From 0-14-0-80-60-11 sp049322355 (GTDB lineage Bacteria; Desulfobacterota; Desulfobaccia; Desulfobaccales; 0-14-0-80-60-11), in assembly GCA_049322355.1 (NCBI GenBank), contig JBMORG010000028.1, forward strand, positions 1-64,000: 64,000 bases of DNA, written 5' to 3'. Shown here piece by piece: positions 48,853-58,209 of the stretch (position 1 is the stretch's first letter; every line of letters begins with the position of its first letter). The translations under genes and the position numbers were made by a program. The notes beneath the pieces are model-generated. The model had not been told where the DNA came from. It ran no database searches and saw only the letters and a program-made list of their open reading frames with translations.

Positions 48853-50049
48853 TCAAAAAATCAGTAGGGATAAACCAGCCGCAGCCACTACTACCGAGAG
48901 GAGATTTATCCGGAGGGCAACCAGGGCCATTGCGGCCCCTAACATGATGGTCCAGCTTTGCCAATCCACCAGAGAAGCTCGCCCCATTTGAAAAACCACC
49001 AGGACCAGCATGCCCACCAAGGCACACAGAATGCCCTGAATAACCGGGCGCATCCACCGGGTTTCCTTAACCCATTGGTAATACGGGCTTAAAAAGATGA
49101 TTATGAGGATGGGTGGCAGAAAAATAGAAACCGTGCCCACTACTGCACCCGCCAGCCCTTTTATCCAGTAGCCGATAAAGGTAGCGGTGATAATAATGGG
49201 GCCGGGAGTGACAAATCCCAGGAGAATGCCGTCTAAAAACTGCCGCAGGGTTAGCCAACCAAGGTTATCCACCATGTCCCACTGGAGAATGGGGATCATG
49301 ACGTAGCCGCCGCCGAAGGCAATCACGCCGATTTTGAGAAAGGTAAGGGACATCACTCCCAACTGCTCATTTATGTGCCATAATCCCCAAACTGCCAACG
49401 CCAGAAGGATTAGAGCGCCGACTACCTGGGAGATCATGAGACCGGGGTTGGGAGCAGCACTGACTGCGCCTTCTTCATGGGTCCCCATGAGCCCAAACAG
49501 TTTCCATCCCAAAACTAGCCGAAGAAGGCCTGCCCCCAGGAATACCGCCAGGTAGTTGACTCCGCCCCAAAGGGCCCCTAACGTCAACAGGGTGAGGGCT
49601 GCATCCAGCCAGTGTCGACGGACAATTTCCTGAAACCGCCACAGGGTCTGGATCAACAGGGCGATAACCACTGCCCCCAGGCCCTTGGACACAGTTGTCA
49701 CCCAGGCCAACTCGCCATAGCGGCAGTAGAGCCAGGAGAGGCTCAGCATGAGGAGAAAGGCGGGAAGGATAAAGGCACCTGCCGCAGCCAGAGCGCCTCT
49801 GGTTTTGCGGAGATGGTAGCCGACATACGCAGCCAGTTGCACCACCGTGGCCCCTGGCACCAACTGGCAGAGGGCCAGGCCGTCCAGAAATTCCTTTTCG
49901 CTGAGCCAGGCCTTTTCCTGGACAATGCGCCTCCGGATAGGCTCCACCATAGCCAGGCCGCCATAGGCTGTGGCTCCCAGATGGAGAAAAGTTTTGGCCA
50001 GTTCCCAGCTGGATGGAGCCCAAACGACCTTAATTTCCGTCATATCCAC
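48853..50049 (-). CDS. chrA: Chromate transporter family protein, two-domain
   Basis: A 398-residue inner-membrane protein made of two homologous CHR domains, as in bidomain ChrA. Each half carries the family motif: FLDGLALCQLVPGATVVQLA then AYVGY in the first, and FLDGILLGFVTPGPIIITAT then FIGY in the second, with FGGGYVMIPIL between. About ten membrane helices are expected. In ChrA proteins this mediates chromate efflux by proton exchange; in an anaerobe the physiological anion might differ. It is a single gene with no regulator or reductase adjacent. Confidence 0.9.
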   Translation of the reverse strand: MDMTEIKVVWAPSSWELAKTFLHLGATAYGGLAMVEPIRRRIVQEKAWLSEKEFLDGLALCQLVPGATVVQLAAYVGYHLRKTRGALAAAGAFILPAFLLMLSLSWLYCRYGELAWVTTVSKGLGAVVIALLIQTLWRFQEIVRRHWLDAALTLLTLGALWGGVNYLAVFLGAGLLRLVLGWKLFGLMGTHEEGAVSAAPNPGLMISQVVGALILLALAVWGLWHINEQLGVMSLTFLKIGVIAFGGGYVMIPILQWDMVDNLGWLTLRQFLDGILLGFVTPGPIIITATFIGYWIKGLAGAVVGTVSIFLPPILIIIFLSPYYQWVKETRWMRPVIQGILCALVGMLVLVVFQMGRASLVDWQSWTIMLGAAMALVALRINLLSVVVAAAGLSLLIF

Positions 50050-50352
50050 AGCGCTGCTCTTCGGCTATTTGTTACGCTGGTAATGCAATATCAGGCAGTC
50101 TGTGGCAGTTGTCAAGGCTGTTATAGGTGCAGTTTTTTTAACAAACGCCCCATCCGGCCTAAACACCGAGACCAAGAGAGGAGGCAAAAAAAGACGTAAC
50201 CATTAAGGATTACGCCTAAATAAACTAATTTGATGCCGAAGAGGGAATTTGCTTAAAAGTCAAGCAAAGTCTTGCTCTTTACCAGGCAGCATCCGTATCT
50301 CATCTTTTTTTGGAGAAACCTCTGTACACTATCTCCATAAATTCTAGCTTCA
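50050..50352. other. Intergenic region with tRNA-like scar and terminator
   Basis: Apart from the terminator at 50191-50219 and the adjoining sequence similar to the 3' end of the tRNA-Leu gene (to about 50246), nothing is recognised. The chrA promoter should lie near 50050-50100. Confidence 0.45.
50184..50219 (-). terminator. Rho-independent terminator of the second HD-GYP gene
   Basis: On the minus strand, AGGCGTAA-tccttaatgg-TTACGTCT forms an 8-bp stem with one G-T pair, followed by seven T. It lies about 135 bases after the HD-GYP stop. It is homologous to the terminator of the tRNA-Leu gene near 63204-63229. Confidence 0.75.
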
Positions 50353-53300
50353 TTATTCCGTATCTAACTTGAAGCCCTTTTCGGTAAACAGCCGTACACA
50401 CGCCTCCGACACTTGCGGATCATAAAGAATTCCCTTATTCCTGGTGATTTCCTCCAGGGCCTTTTCTATGCCTAGACTCGCACGATACGGCCGGTGGGAG
50501 GCCATGGCTTCCACCACATCGGCCACGGCCAGAATCCGGGACTCCATAAGAATATCCTCTCCAGCCAAACCTCGGGGATAGCCGGACCCATCCAGGCGCT
50601 CGTGATGCTGCCGTACAATCTCGGCCACCGGCCAAGGGAAGCTGATCTTTTTCAGGATTTCGTAGCCAGCCTCAGCATGAGAGCGAATGATTGACATCTC
50701 ATAAGGACTGAGTTTGCCTGGACGGCTGAGGATTTCAGCGGGTATGGTAATCTTTCCCAGATCATGCAGGAAACCGGCAAACCTGAGTCCTTCGATGCGG
50801 TTGCTCTCCAAACCCATTTCTTCCGCCAGGGCGCAGGCCAGTTTCGTTACCCGGCGTTGATGGCCGGCGGTATAGGGGTCCCTAAGTTCCGCAATGGTGG
50901 CAATGGCTTCAACTGTCTGGCTTAATACCAACTGGAGTTGGATGAAACTGGCAACAAGCTCTTGTTCCAGGCGCAGGGATTTGACTCCTACTACAATATC
51001 TCCAGCCACCTGTAACAAGAACTCAAATTCCTCCGATCCAAAGGCACGGGCTTCTCCGGAGTAGACCGTGAGGACGCCGATTATTTCCTCTTGATGCACC
51101 AATGGCAAAGCAATATTGGAACGGTAGCCGCGTTTTAGGGCCTCTTCTCGCCAGGGAGCCATCCGGGGATCGGTCTCCATATCTTCGATGACCACCGGCT
51201 TGCGACTCCGGATGGCCTCACCGCTGGGTCCCTGCCCCCACTCCGATTCATCCCATGTAACTTTCATGGTAGCCAGATATCCCCCTTCATATCCGGCATG
51301 GGCCACCACCTTGATTTCAAGAGTTCCCGGCTGGAGCAAGCCGATCCAGGCAAATTTGATCTTTGGTACCACGATCAACGAATTGCAAGTATTTTTAAAT
51401 AGATCAGGTTCGGTCTTAACCCGTAGTAAGCTCTCATTGATCTCCGCAATGGCTTTAAGCAGGATATTAAGGTCTTTAATCTTGATTTGGGCCTGTTGGC
51501 GCTCGGTAATGTCGGTAAAAATATGCACTACGCCGCTGATTTCACCGTCTTTATCGAAAATAGGGTCGGCAGAAACCTGGAGCCAGCGACCGTTCCGGGG
51601 GACTATAAGACTTTCCCGCTGCCTGCTCTGAAGCATGGCTGACACCGGACAAGTTTCGGGAGAGGCCCCGGGTCCGAACAGGGCTTCCTGGCAGGAACGG
51701 CCCAGGAGATCGGCAAAGGACCGCCCCGTCAATTCAGACATGGCACGATTGCACTGCCGGATCTTATGATCTCTATCCAGGAGGGAGATGCCGTCACTGA
51801 TGGCATCGAAGGTAACCCGCCATTTTTCCGCCGCGGCCTCAAGTTCTTCGGCAGCCTTCCTCAAGTCCGTAATGTCTGTGGCCATACTCAATACCCCGAT
51901 AGGCTGCCCTTCCCCGCTCAAAAGTGGCACCTTATCGGTTTGGACCCAGCGGCTTCCTGACTTGGTTTCCAACGGATCAATGATCTGCCGCTTCGGCACC
52001 CCCGTGTTAAGCACGGTTAGATCATCCTCCCGGTAACGGGCAGCCAGTTCCTGGTTGGAAAAGACTTCTACATCGGTTTTGCCTATCCAGTTTTCGGCTG
52101 CGGAGCCGGAGGCTTCCAGCAGAGATTTGCTAACGTATAAGTACCGACCCGAACGATCCTTGGCCCACATATACGCCGGAGAATTGTCCAGAATAAGCTG
52201 CATCTCTTGTTGGCGATCAGCGATCTCTTTTTCCCACCGCTTCCGGTCCGTGATATCGAACAGCACCCCGCTGATATGGGTGACCCGGTCATCGGGGCCT
52301 AAAAAAATCCGGCCCCGGCCCTGAACCCAGATAATTTCTCCGTCACAGCGGCGGATGCGGTATTCCCGCACAAAAGATTTATTTCCATGCAAGGCTTCCA
52401 CAAACTTTTGTTTGTAACCGGGCAAGTCTTCCGGCACAATTAAATCGTTCCAGCGGAGACGCCGGGAGTCGAAGTCGGCTTTGGGGTAACCGGTGAAAAC
52501 CTCGATTTTGTCATCAAAAAAGTCCACACTCCCGTCAGCATACCCCTTATAGACCACTGCCGGGATTTGTTCCACCAGTAGGCGGTACCGCTCTTGGCTG
52601 GCTTTAAGCTTTCGCTCTTGCCGCAAAATCTCCGTGATGTCCCGGGCGATGGAGGAAACCCCAACGACACGACCTCCCTGATCTTTGATGGGTGAGACAG
52701 TCAGGGAAATTTCCACCAAGGTGCCGTCTCGTCGCCGCCGCACCGTGGGGAGATGATCTACTCCTTTGCCCTGTCTTACTTCTGCCAGGATATTGGCCAG
52801 TTCTGCTTCTCGTTCCGGGGGCACCAGCTCCCAGACGGATTTGCCTTTGATCTCAGCCTTTGTATAGCCATAGAGGCGTTCGGCCGCAGGGTTCCAATCG
52901 GTAATTATGCCCTCCAGAGTCTTGCCGATAATAGCATCGTTGGAGCCGGTGATAATGGCTGATAGTCGTTCATGTTCGGCTTCGGCCTGTTTGCCTGCTG
53001 TAATATCGGTAAGGAGACCGATAATCCCCCCGATGGAACCATTTGGCTGAAAAAAAAGGGTCTTACGGGCGATGACGGGATGGCGCTCCCCATCCCCAAC
53101 ACCAACCTCGGTTTCATATTCCTGAATACCTCCCTGGTCAATAAGCTCCGCATCCTTCTGCCGGTAAACGGCGGCAAGATCAGCAGGAAACAGGTCCTGA
53201 ATGCTTTGGTTGATGATCTCCGCTTTGGGTTTCCCCACCATGTCGGCGAAGGCCTGATTGCAGCCCAGGACCTCCTCTTCAAGACTCTTATAAAAGATTG

Positions 53301-53520
53301 GGTTGGGGATGGTATCCATTAGGGCTTCCTGGACCCCCAGCTGTTGCCGCAGGGTGTAGATAAGAGGATGAACTTCATCACCTGGAGGCCCGGAGATCAC
53401 CGGAGAATCCTCTTTCACCTGGCAAATGGCGCGGATGAGTTCGTTGGCTTCGGCCAGACGCCGGCGAACCTCGGTTAATTCAGCCAGCAGTTTTTCAGGA
53501 CTCAAAGGCTGTGGCATCAT
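50353..53520 (-). CDS. Multi-PAS/GAF sensor with HD-GYP c-di-GMP phosphodiesterase domain
   Basis: A 1055-residue cytoplasmic protein. A short N-terminal coiled coil is followed by five PAS domains (about 60-180, 185-305, 310-430, 435-560, 565-685; several end in DITxxK/R motifs), a GAF domain (about 700-860) and HD-GYP (865-1050) with HDLGK (about 917), HHERLDGSGYP and GILYDPQV. All phosphodiesterase ligands appear present. PAS3 (KGYADGSVDFFDDKIEVFTG then YPKADFDSRRLRW) closely parallels one PAS of the HD-GYP protein at 42824. A PAS with ASPETCPVSAM contains a cysteine that might bind a ligand. A terminator follows at 50184-50219. Confidence 0.9.
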   Translation of the reverse strand: MMPQPLSPEKLLAELTEVRRRLAEANELIRAICQVKEDSPVISGPPGDEVHPLIYTLRQQLGVQEALMDTIPNPIFYKSLEEEVLGCNQAFADMVGKPKAEIINQSIQDLFPADLAAVYRQKDAELIDQGGIQEYETEVGVGDGERHPVIARKTLFFQPNGSIGGIIGLLTDITAGKQAEAEHERLSAIITGSNDAIIGKTLEGIITDWNPAAERLYGYTKAEIKGKSVWELVPPEREAELANILAEVRQGKGVDHLPTVRRRRDGTLVEISLTVSPIKDQGGRVVGVSSIARDITEILRQERKLKASQERYRLLVEQIPAVVYKGYADGSVDFFDDKIEVFTGYPKADFDSRRLRWNDLIVPEDLPGYKQKFVEALHGNKSFVREYRIRRCDGEIIWVQGRGRIFLGPDDRVTHISGVLFDITDRKRWEKEIADRQQEMQLILDNSPAYMWAKDRSGRYLYVSKSLLEASGSAAENWIGKTDVEVFSNQELAARYREDDLTVLNTGVPKRQIIDPLETKSGSRWVQTDKVPLLSGEGQPIGVLSMATDITDLRKAAEELEAAAEKWRVTFDAISDGISLLDRDHKIRQCNRAMSELTGRSFADLLGRSCQEALFGPGASPETCPVSAMLQSRQRESLIVPRNGRWLQVSADPIFDKDGEISGVVHIFTDITERQQAQIKIKDLNILLKAIAEINESLLRVKTEPDLFKNTCNSLIVVPKIKFAWIGLLQPGTLEIKVVAHAGYEGGYLATMKVTWDESEWGQGPSGEAIRSRKPVVIEDMETDPRMAPWREEALKRGYRSNIALPLVHQEEIIGVLTVYSGEARAFGSEEFEFLLQVAGDIVVGVKSLRLEQELVASFIQLQLVLSQTVEAIATIAELRDPYTAGHQRRVTKLACALAEEMGLESNRIEGLRFAGFLHDLGKITIPAEILSRPGKLSPYEMSIIRSHAEAGYEILKKISFPWPVAEIVRQHHERLDGSGYPRGLAGEDILMESRILAVADVVEAMASHRPYRASLGIEKALEEITRNKGILYDPQVSEACVRLFTEKGFKLDTE

Positions 53521-54047
53521 ATCTTTTTGTAATCCATGGCATGCCGACGCAAGTGCAGCCTAAACAGGAGGCCCCGATCTATCAATGGCATAGTACAGGC
53601 GGATAAAGAGGCCTCAGGTGGTAGATTCCTGCCCGTGGAACACTTTGACAGGGCCTTGTCGTTCATACTTCCCGGCTCTTTTGATTGGTCCAAAAGCCCT
53701 TAACGCGCACATGAACAACGTTTCGTGCTTTAGCTGCCCATCACCCTGCTAAAGAGGATCAAAACAGAGGCAGCCGTGAATCTGATGAGATAACTTCTTA
53801 ACTCTTAAAAAACTATCGGCTTTTTTCCTTTTTACATTAATTCCCCAACAGATTCGCACCAGAATCACTTTGGCCAATTGTGCATGTCAAGGGTGGTGCT
53901 TCTCGAGGCGTCTTGATAATGCCGTCTGGTTTTGTTATCAAGCTTTCTTTTGCGCCGTAGCTCTCCTTTTCACCAATTTCGGCCCCTTTGAGCAGTTAGA
54001 GTCATTGCCAAGAGTTGTTTCCTGATGGCCCTTGCTTCTAAAACTCC

Positions 54048-54137
54048 AAATCCCCCCTGCCCCCCCTTTTTCAAGGGGGGAACTTAGCGGAATTGCTTTG
54101 AAAGTCCCGCTTTAAAAAGGGGGATTTAGGGGGATTT
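54048..54137. repeat. 90-bp C/G-rich inverted-repeat element
   Basis: The left end AAATCCCCCCTGCCCCCCCT and the complement of the right end, AAATCCCCCTAAATCCCCCT, are about 80% alike over 35 bases, with about 20 bases between the arms. It looks like a small nonautonomous repeat. A partial relative lies at 36835-36870. Confidence 0.7.
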
Positions 54138-54368
54138 ATAGCGTTTGCCGAAAGTTGTTGCTGGTTGTCCGGTCAGATTTATTGACAACGGCCGCCCTAC
54201 AAAAGGTTTTCATTTTCGGGGGTGGCCAAAATCGGCCATGACTGTTTAGCCTGCGTTTTGTAAAAGGCCGGAACGCCCTTGCCATTAAGGCCTTGGCGGA
54301 TCTTTTTAGTCCGACTTGGAATTTCTGATCACTCAACTTGACTTCGTATTTCTGAGGGTTAGAATCTA

Positions 54369-54386
54369 TACTATATTAATATAGTA
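54369..54386. promoter_or_regulatory. 18-bp perfect palindrome, possible operator
   Basis: TACTATATTAATATAGTA is perfectly self-complementary and sits in AT-rich DNA about 310 bases before the HdrA start. Its size suits a dimeric regulator. It could also be fortuitous AT-rich sequence. Confidence 0.35.
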
Positions 54387-54697
54387 AATATTCGTAGATT
54401 ATGAGGCTTGGAGAAAGGTCAGGAAATTTTCGGATCATTGTCCGGCCGAGACGGCAATGCCCACTTTACCGATGGCGTCGGCATCTTCAATACCCTCCCC
54501 ATTGTGGGGGGTTGTTAAACGGCTCCATCATTGTTTTGCTATAAATGGATTAATCCTTGCCCTGACCCTCGCCATCAGGAAAATATCAGGAAGAGGCTGC
54601 GGGAACTCCCAGGGCAGGCCCAGCCTGAGTGAACAACCAAAGGGCTTCTCCATAAAATGTGAGAGTCTCTGAGTCTAAAGATCAAAGTCATAAAGCT

Positions 54698-57600
54698 ATG
54701 GACACTGATAAACAAGATAGGGTTGGAGCAGTAATGGTGGTGGGGGGCGGCATCGCCGGCATCCAGGCCTCCCTGGATCTGGCTAATGCCGGTTTTTTTG
54801 TTTATCTGGTGGAAAAGGAGCCGGCCATTGGCGGGGTGATGCCCCAGTTGGATAAGACCTTTCCCACTAACGACTGCTCTATGTGCATCATTTCCCCCAA
54901 GTTGGTGGATTGCGCCAACCACCGCAATATTGAGGTCTTGGCCCCGGCTGAGATGATCGCTCTCGACGGTTCTCCGGGGCGCTTTGCCGTCAAAGTGAGG
55001 CAGTATGCCCGCTACATTGACCCGGAAAAATGCACGGCCTGCGGAGTGTGTGCCCAGAAATGCCCCAGAAAAGTCAAAGATGAATTCAACTTGGGAATGG
55101 GCTGGCGCAAAGCCGCCTTCGTGCGCTATCCCCAGGCGGTGCCGTTAAAATACGCCATCGACAAGATCCACTGTATCTATTTCGACAAATGTACCTGCCG
55201 GGCCTGCGAGAAGTTGTGCCCCGCCCAGGCGGTGAATCTCTCCCAGACGGACGAGGATCGGGACCTGGAGGTGGGGGCCGTCATTTTGGCCCCGGGGTTC
55301 CGGCCCTTCGACGCTCTAGGCAAGCCGGAATACGGCTATGAGCGGTATCCCAACGTGCTCAATTCCCTGGAATTCGAGCGCCTGCTGTCCGCCACCGGGC
55401 CGTGCGGAGGCAAAGTCAAGCGCCCCAGTGACAGCACTGAACCCCGACGCATCGCCTGGATTCAATGCGTGGGCTCCCGGGATGCCAGCATCGGCCGGGA
55501 ATACTGCTCCTCGGTCTGTTGCATGCAGGCTACCAAGCAGGCCATGATCGCCCGGGAACACGACCCCAGAGTGGCAGCCACCATCTTTTTTTTGGACCTG
55601 AGGGCCCAGGGCAAGGGTTTCGACCGTTATTACGAGCGGGCTCGGGAGGTTCACGGCGTCCGTTATATCCGTTCCCTGGTCTCCCGGGTGACCCAGGACC
55701 CTCGCACGGCAAACTTGGAAATCACCTTTGTAGACGAAGCAGACCGCATCCAGACCGAAGAATTCGATCTGGTGGTTCTCTCCGTCGGCCTGGCCTCCCA
55801 TCCCACCACGGGAGAATTGGCCGCCAAGTGCGGCATTGCCACGAACCGCTGGGGGTTCGCAGAGAGCCCGCCTTTTGAGCTGGTAGCCACCGATCGGCCA
55901 GGTATCTTCGCCTGCGGCGCCTTCCAAGCGCCTAAAGATATCCCTGAAACCGTGGTCCAGGCATCCGCGGCCGCGGCCGCGGCCTTTCATTTGCTGAAAG
56001 ACGCCCGGGGGTCTAAAATCAGCACGGCGGCCTACCCCCAGGAGCGGGACGTCTCCCTGGAGGCGCCGCGCCTTGGCGTCTTTGTCTGTCATTGCGGCCA
56101 CAACATCGCCAGCATCGTGGATGTGGAAGCCTTGGCCGCATACGCCCGCACCCTGCCACACGTGGTCTATGCCGACCATTTCACCTTCACCTGTTCCAGC
56201 GATTCCCTGGATAGTATGCGACGGGTGATCGAGGCCGAATCCTTAAATCGGATTGTGGTGGCGGCGTGCAGCCCCAGGACGCATGAGCCGCTGTTCCGGG
56301 AAAACCTGCGTAAAGCCGGCCTCAATAAATACCTCTTCCGCATGGTCAACATTCGGGACCAGGACGCCTGGGTGCACCAGCAAGAACCGGAAAAAGCCAC
56401 GCAAAAGGCCAAGGTTCTGCTCAAAATGGGGGTGGCCCGGGCTGCCGCTCTGGAGCCCCTCCAGGAAATCCCCTTCCAGGTGACGCGCCGGGCCCTGGTG
56501 GTGGGCGGGGGGCTGGCCGGCATGACTGCAGCGTTGGCCATTGCAGATGCCGGCTTCCCGGTCAGCCTGGTAGAAAAAGCCGAGGAACTGGGAGGGATGG
56601 CCCGGAGACTGCACTACACCCTGGAAGGCCACCGGATGCAACCCTACCTGGCTAACCTGAGGCACGAAATGGAGTACCACCCCGGCATCCAGGTATTGAC
56701 CAACACCCGCGTCCTGGATTTCTCTGGCCATATGGGCAAATTCAGCAGCACCGTGGAAGGCCCCCGGGGCAAACAAGTGATCGACTACGGCGCTGCGGTA
56801 ATCGCTACCGGTGGCACGGAATACCGCCCCATCGAGTATCTTTACGGCCAACACCCCCAGGTGCTCACTCAACTGGAGCTGGAGAACAAGCTGGAGCTGG
56901 ATCCCGCTTCCCTACCTGAAAACCCCACGGTGGTCATGATCCAGTGCGTGGGTTGCCGCGAGCCTGAACACCTCTATTGCAGCCGCCTGTGTTGCGGTGC
57001 TGCCGTGAAAAACGCCTTAAAGATCAAGGAACTGCGGCCTGGCGCCCGGATATTCGTGTTGTTCCGGGACATCCGGACCTTTGGCTTTAAAGAGCTTTTT
57101 TATAAAAAGGCCCGGGAACAAGGGGTGCAGTTCTGCCGCTATGAGGTGGACCGCAAGCCTGAAGTAGCGGCCGATGGCGAGCGGTTGCGGGTGTCGCTCT
57201 TTGATCAAAATCTCCAGATGCCCCTGAGCTTGACCGCAGATTATTTAGTATTGTCTGCTGCGGTGCGGCCGCATCCGGGCAGCCAGGAAGTGGCTCAGGT
57301 GTTCAAGCTCCCCTTTGATTCCGACGGCTTCTTCCTGGAAGCGCACATGAAGCTGCGGCCCCTGGATTTTGCCGCCAACGGGATTTTCCTGTGCGGCCTG
57401 GCTCATGGCCCCAAGTACGCAGATGAGGCCATCGCCCAGGCCCAAGGCGCTGCAGCCCGGGCCATGGGGGTTCTGGCCCAGGAACAGATGCTGGTGGCAG
57501 GCACGGTGGCCCGGGTGATCCGGGAAAGATGCTCCCGGTGTCTCACCTGCGTGCGCGTCTGCCCCTTTGAGGTGCCCAAGGTAGCTAATCCTGCCGGCGC

Positions 57601-57730
57601 GGCCTCCATTGACCCGACTAAATGCCTGGGCTGCGGCCTGTGCACCGGGGAGTGCCCCATGGGCGCCATTGAGTTGATGCATAACCGGGAGAAGCAGTTG
57701 GAGGCGGAAATCCGGGCAGCGTGTGCCTAG
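54698..57730 (+). CDS. Double-length HdrA-like flavo-polyferredoxin
   Basis: About 1010 residues; a GTG 13 codons earlier (54659) is also possible and neither start has a strong ribosome binding site. Two HdrA modules are fused. Each has a dinucleotide/FAD motif (VVGGGIAGIQASLDLANAG near 15; VVGGGLAGMTAALAIADAG near 600). The first half has two [4Fe-4S] motifs (CTACGVCAQKCP and CTCRACEKLCP), and the C terminus two more (CSRCLTCVRVCP and CLGCGLCTGECP). Extra cysteine clusters (YCSSVCC, QCVGCREPEHLYCSRLCC) follow each flavin part. Such proteins bifurcate or confurcate electrons with HdrB/C, MvhD or formate dehydrogenase partners, none of which is adjacent. Confidence 0.88.
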   Translation: MDTDKQDRVGAVMVVGGGIAGIQASLDLANAGFFVYLVEKEPAIGGVMPQLDKTFPTNDCSMCIISPKLVDCANHRNIEVLAPAEMIALDGSPGRFAVKVRQYARYIDPEKCTACGVCAQKCPRKVKDEFNLGMGWRKAAFVRYPQAVPLKYAIDKIHCIYFDKCTCRACEKLCPAQAVNLSQTDEDRDLEVGAVILAPGFRPFDALGKPEYGYERYPNVLNSLEFERLLSATGPCGGKVKRPSDSTEPRRIAWIQCVGSRDASIGREYCSSVCCMQATKQAMIAREHDPRVAATIFFLDLRAQGKGFDRYYERAREVHGVRYIRSLVSRVTQDPRTANLEITFVDEADRIQTEEFDLVVLSVGLASHPTTGELAAKCGIATNRWGFAESPPFELVATDRPGIFACGAFQAPKDIPETVVQASAAAAAAFHLLKDARGSKISTAAYPQERDVSLEAPRLGVFVCHCGHNIASIVDVEALAAYARTLPHVVYADHFTFTCSSDSLDSMRRVIEAESLNRIVVAACSPRTHEPLFRENLRKAGLNKYLFRMVNIRDQDAWVHQQEPEKATQKAKVLLKMGVARAAALEPLQEIPFQVTRRALVVGGGLAGMTAALAIADAGFPVSLVEKAEELGGMARRLHYTLEGHRMQPYLANLRHEMEYHPGIQVLTNTRVLDFSGHMGKFSSTVEGPRGKQVIDYGAAVIATGGTEYRPIEYLYGQHPQVLTQLELENKLELDPASLPENPTVVMIQCVGCREPEHLYCSRLCCGAAVKNALKIKELRPGARIFVLFRDIRTFGFKELFYKKAREQGVQFCRYEVDRKPEVAADGERLRVSLFDQNLQMPLSLTADYLVLSAAVRPHPGSQEVAQVFKLPFDSDGFFLEAHMKLRPLDFAANGIFLCGLAHGPKYADEAIAQAQGAAARAMGVLAQEQMLVAGTVARVIRERCSRCLTCVRVCPFEVPKVANPAGAASIDPTKCLGCGLCTGECPMGAIELMHNREKQLEAEIRAACA

Positions 57731-57883
57731 CGCCACATGGAATCTAACCTGATAATGAGTCGGGGGTTGGATATGAGAGAAAGTTATTCCGAATGCCCCG
57801 GCTACCGCGCCGGTCAAGGGGGCGGATCGATGCCCCATCCGCATCAGCGCCATCAATCAGCATCACAAGAATTGTTGTGAGTG

Positions 57884-58057
57884 TCCCGCCCTGGACTTGG
57901 TGCAAATCCTGGAGGAAATCTACTACACCCCGGCGCATGAGTGGTTCACCGCCGGTTACTCTAACCTTGCGGATCCCCAACTTGGCGGCGATTCGGGCCA
58001 GCCGCAGCAATTCCTCATAGCTGAGAATTTCCCCGGTAGGTAGCTTCTGCCATTCCT
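57884..58057 (-). pseudogene. moaA: GTP 3',8-cyclase (MoaA) internal fragment
   Basis: The minus strand encodes GEILSYEELLRLARIAAKLG then IRKVRVTGGEPLMRRGVVDF and LQDLHQVQG, a typical MoaA segment just after the radical SAM cysteines. The CxxxCxxC part before it and the C-terminal two-thirds after it are missing. Downstream sequence becomes unrelated. It is a remnant of a molybdenum cofactor pathway gene. Confidence 0.75.
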
Positions 58058-58209
58058 GCCAGGGGGAAGCACCAGGTCCAGTACCGTTACCGGGTGATGG
58101 AGGGCGCAGGCCGGCACCCCCAGCAGAGGCACCTCCCCCAGGTAGGCCACCAGGAACATGGCGCCGGGAAGGACCGCGGAGCCATAATGCATTTCAGTGG
58201 CCCCGGCTT
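58058..58209 (-). pseudogene. Molybdopterin-binding (MoeA/MoaB-like) protein, C-terminal fragment
   Basis: On the minus strand one frame reads GATEMHYGSAVLPGAMFLVA then YLGEVPLLGVPACALHHPVT and VLDLVLP. This resembles the C-terminal part of molybdopterin-binding domain proteins that lie beside moaA in Desulfobacterota (YGAPVLPGAMF...LGLPACV...TVFDLVLPR). It breaks off where the MoaA fragment begins, and its N-terminal part is absent. Confidence 0.55.

Larger units (their letters stand above)
53521..54697. other. 1.2-kb gene-poor region
   Basis: It contains one inverted-repeat element (54048-54137) and an 18-bp palindrome (54369-54386) inside an AT-rich zone that may hold the promoter of the HdrA gene. 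Short frames, such as 66 codons at 54136-54336 on the minus strand, have no recognisable product or ribosome binding site. I see no RNA gene. Confidence 0.4.

Noticed and set aside
54136..54336. A 66-codon minus-strand frame in the long gap before the HdrA gene
   Set aside because: Starts beside an inverted-repeat element, has no ribosome binding site and a low-complexity basic composition.
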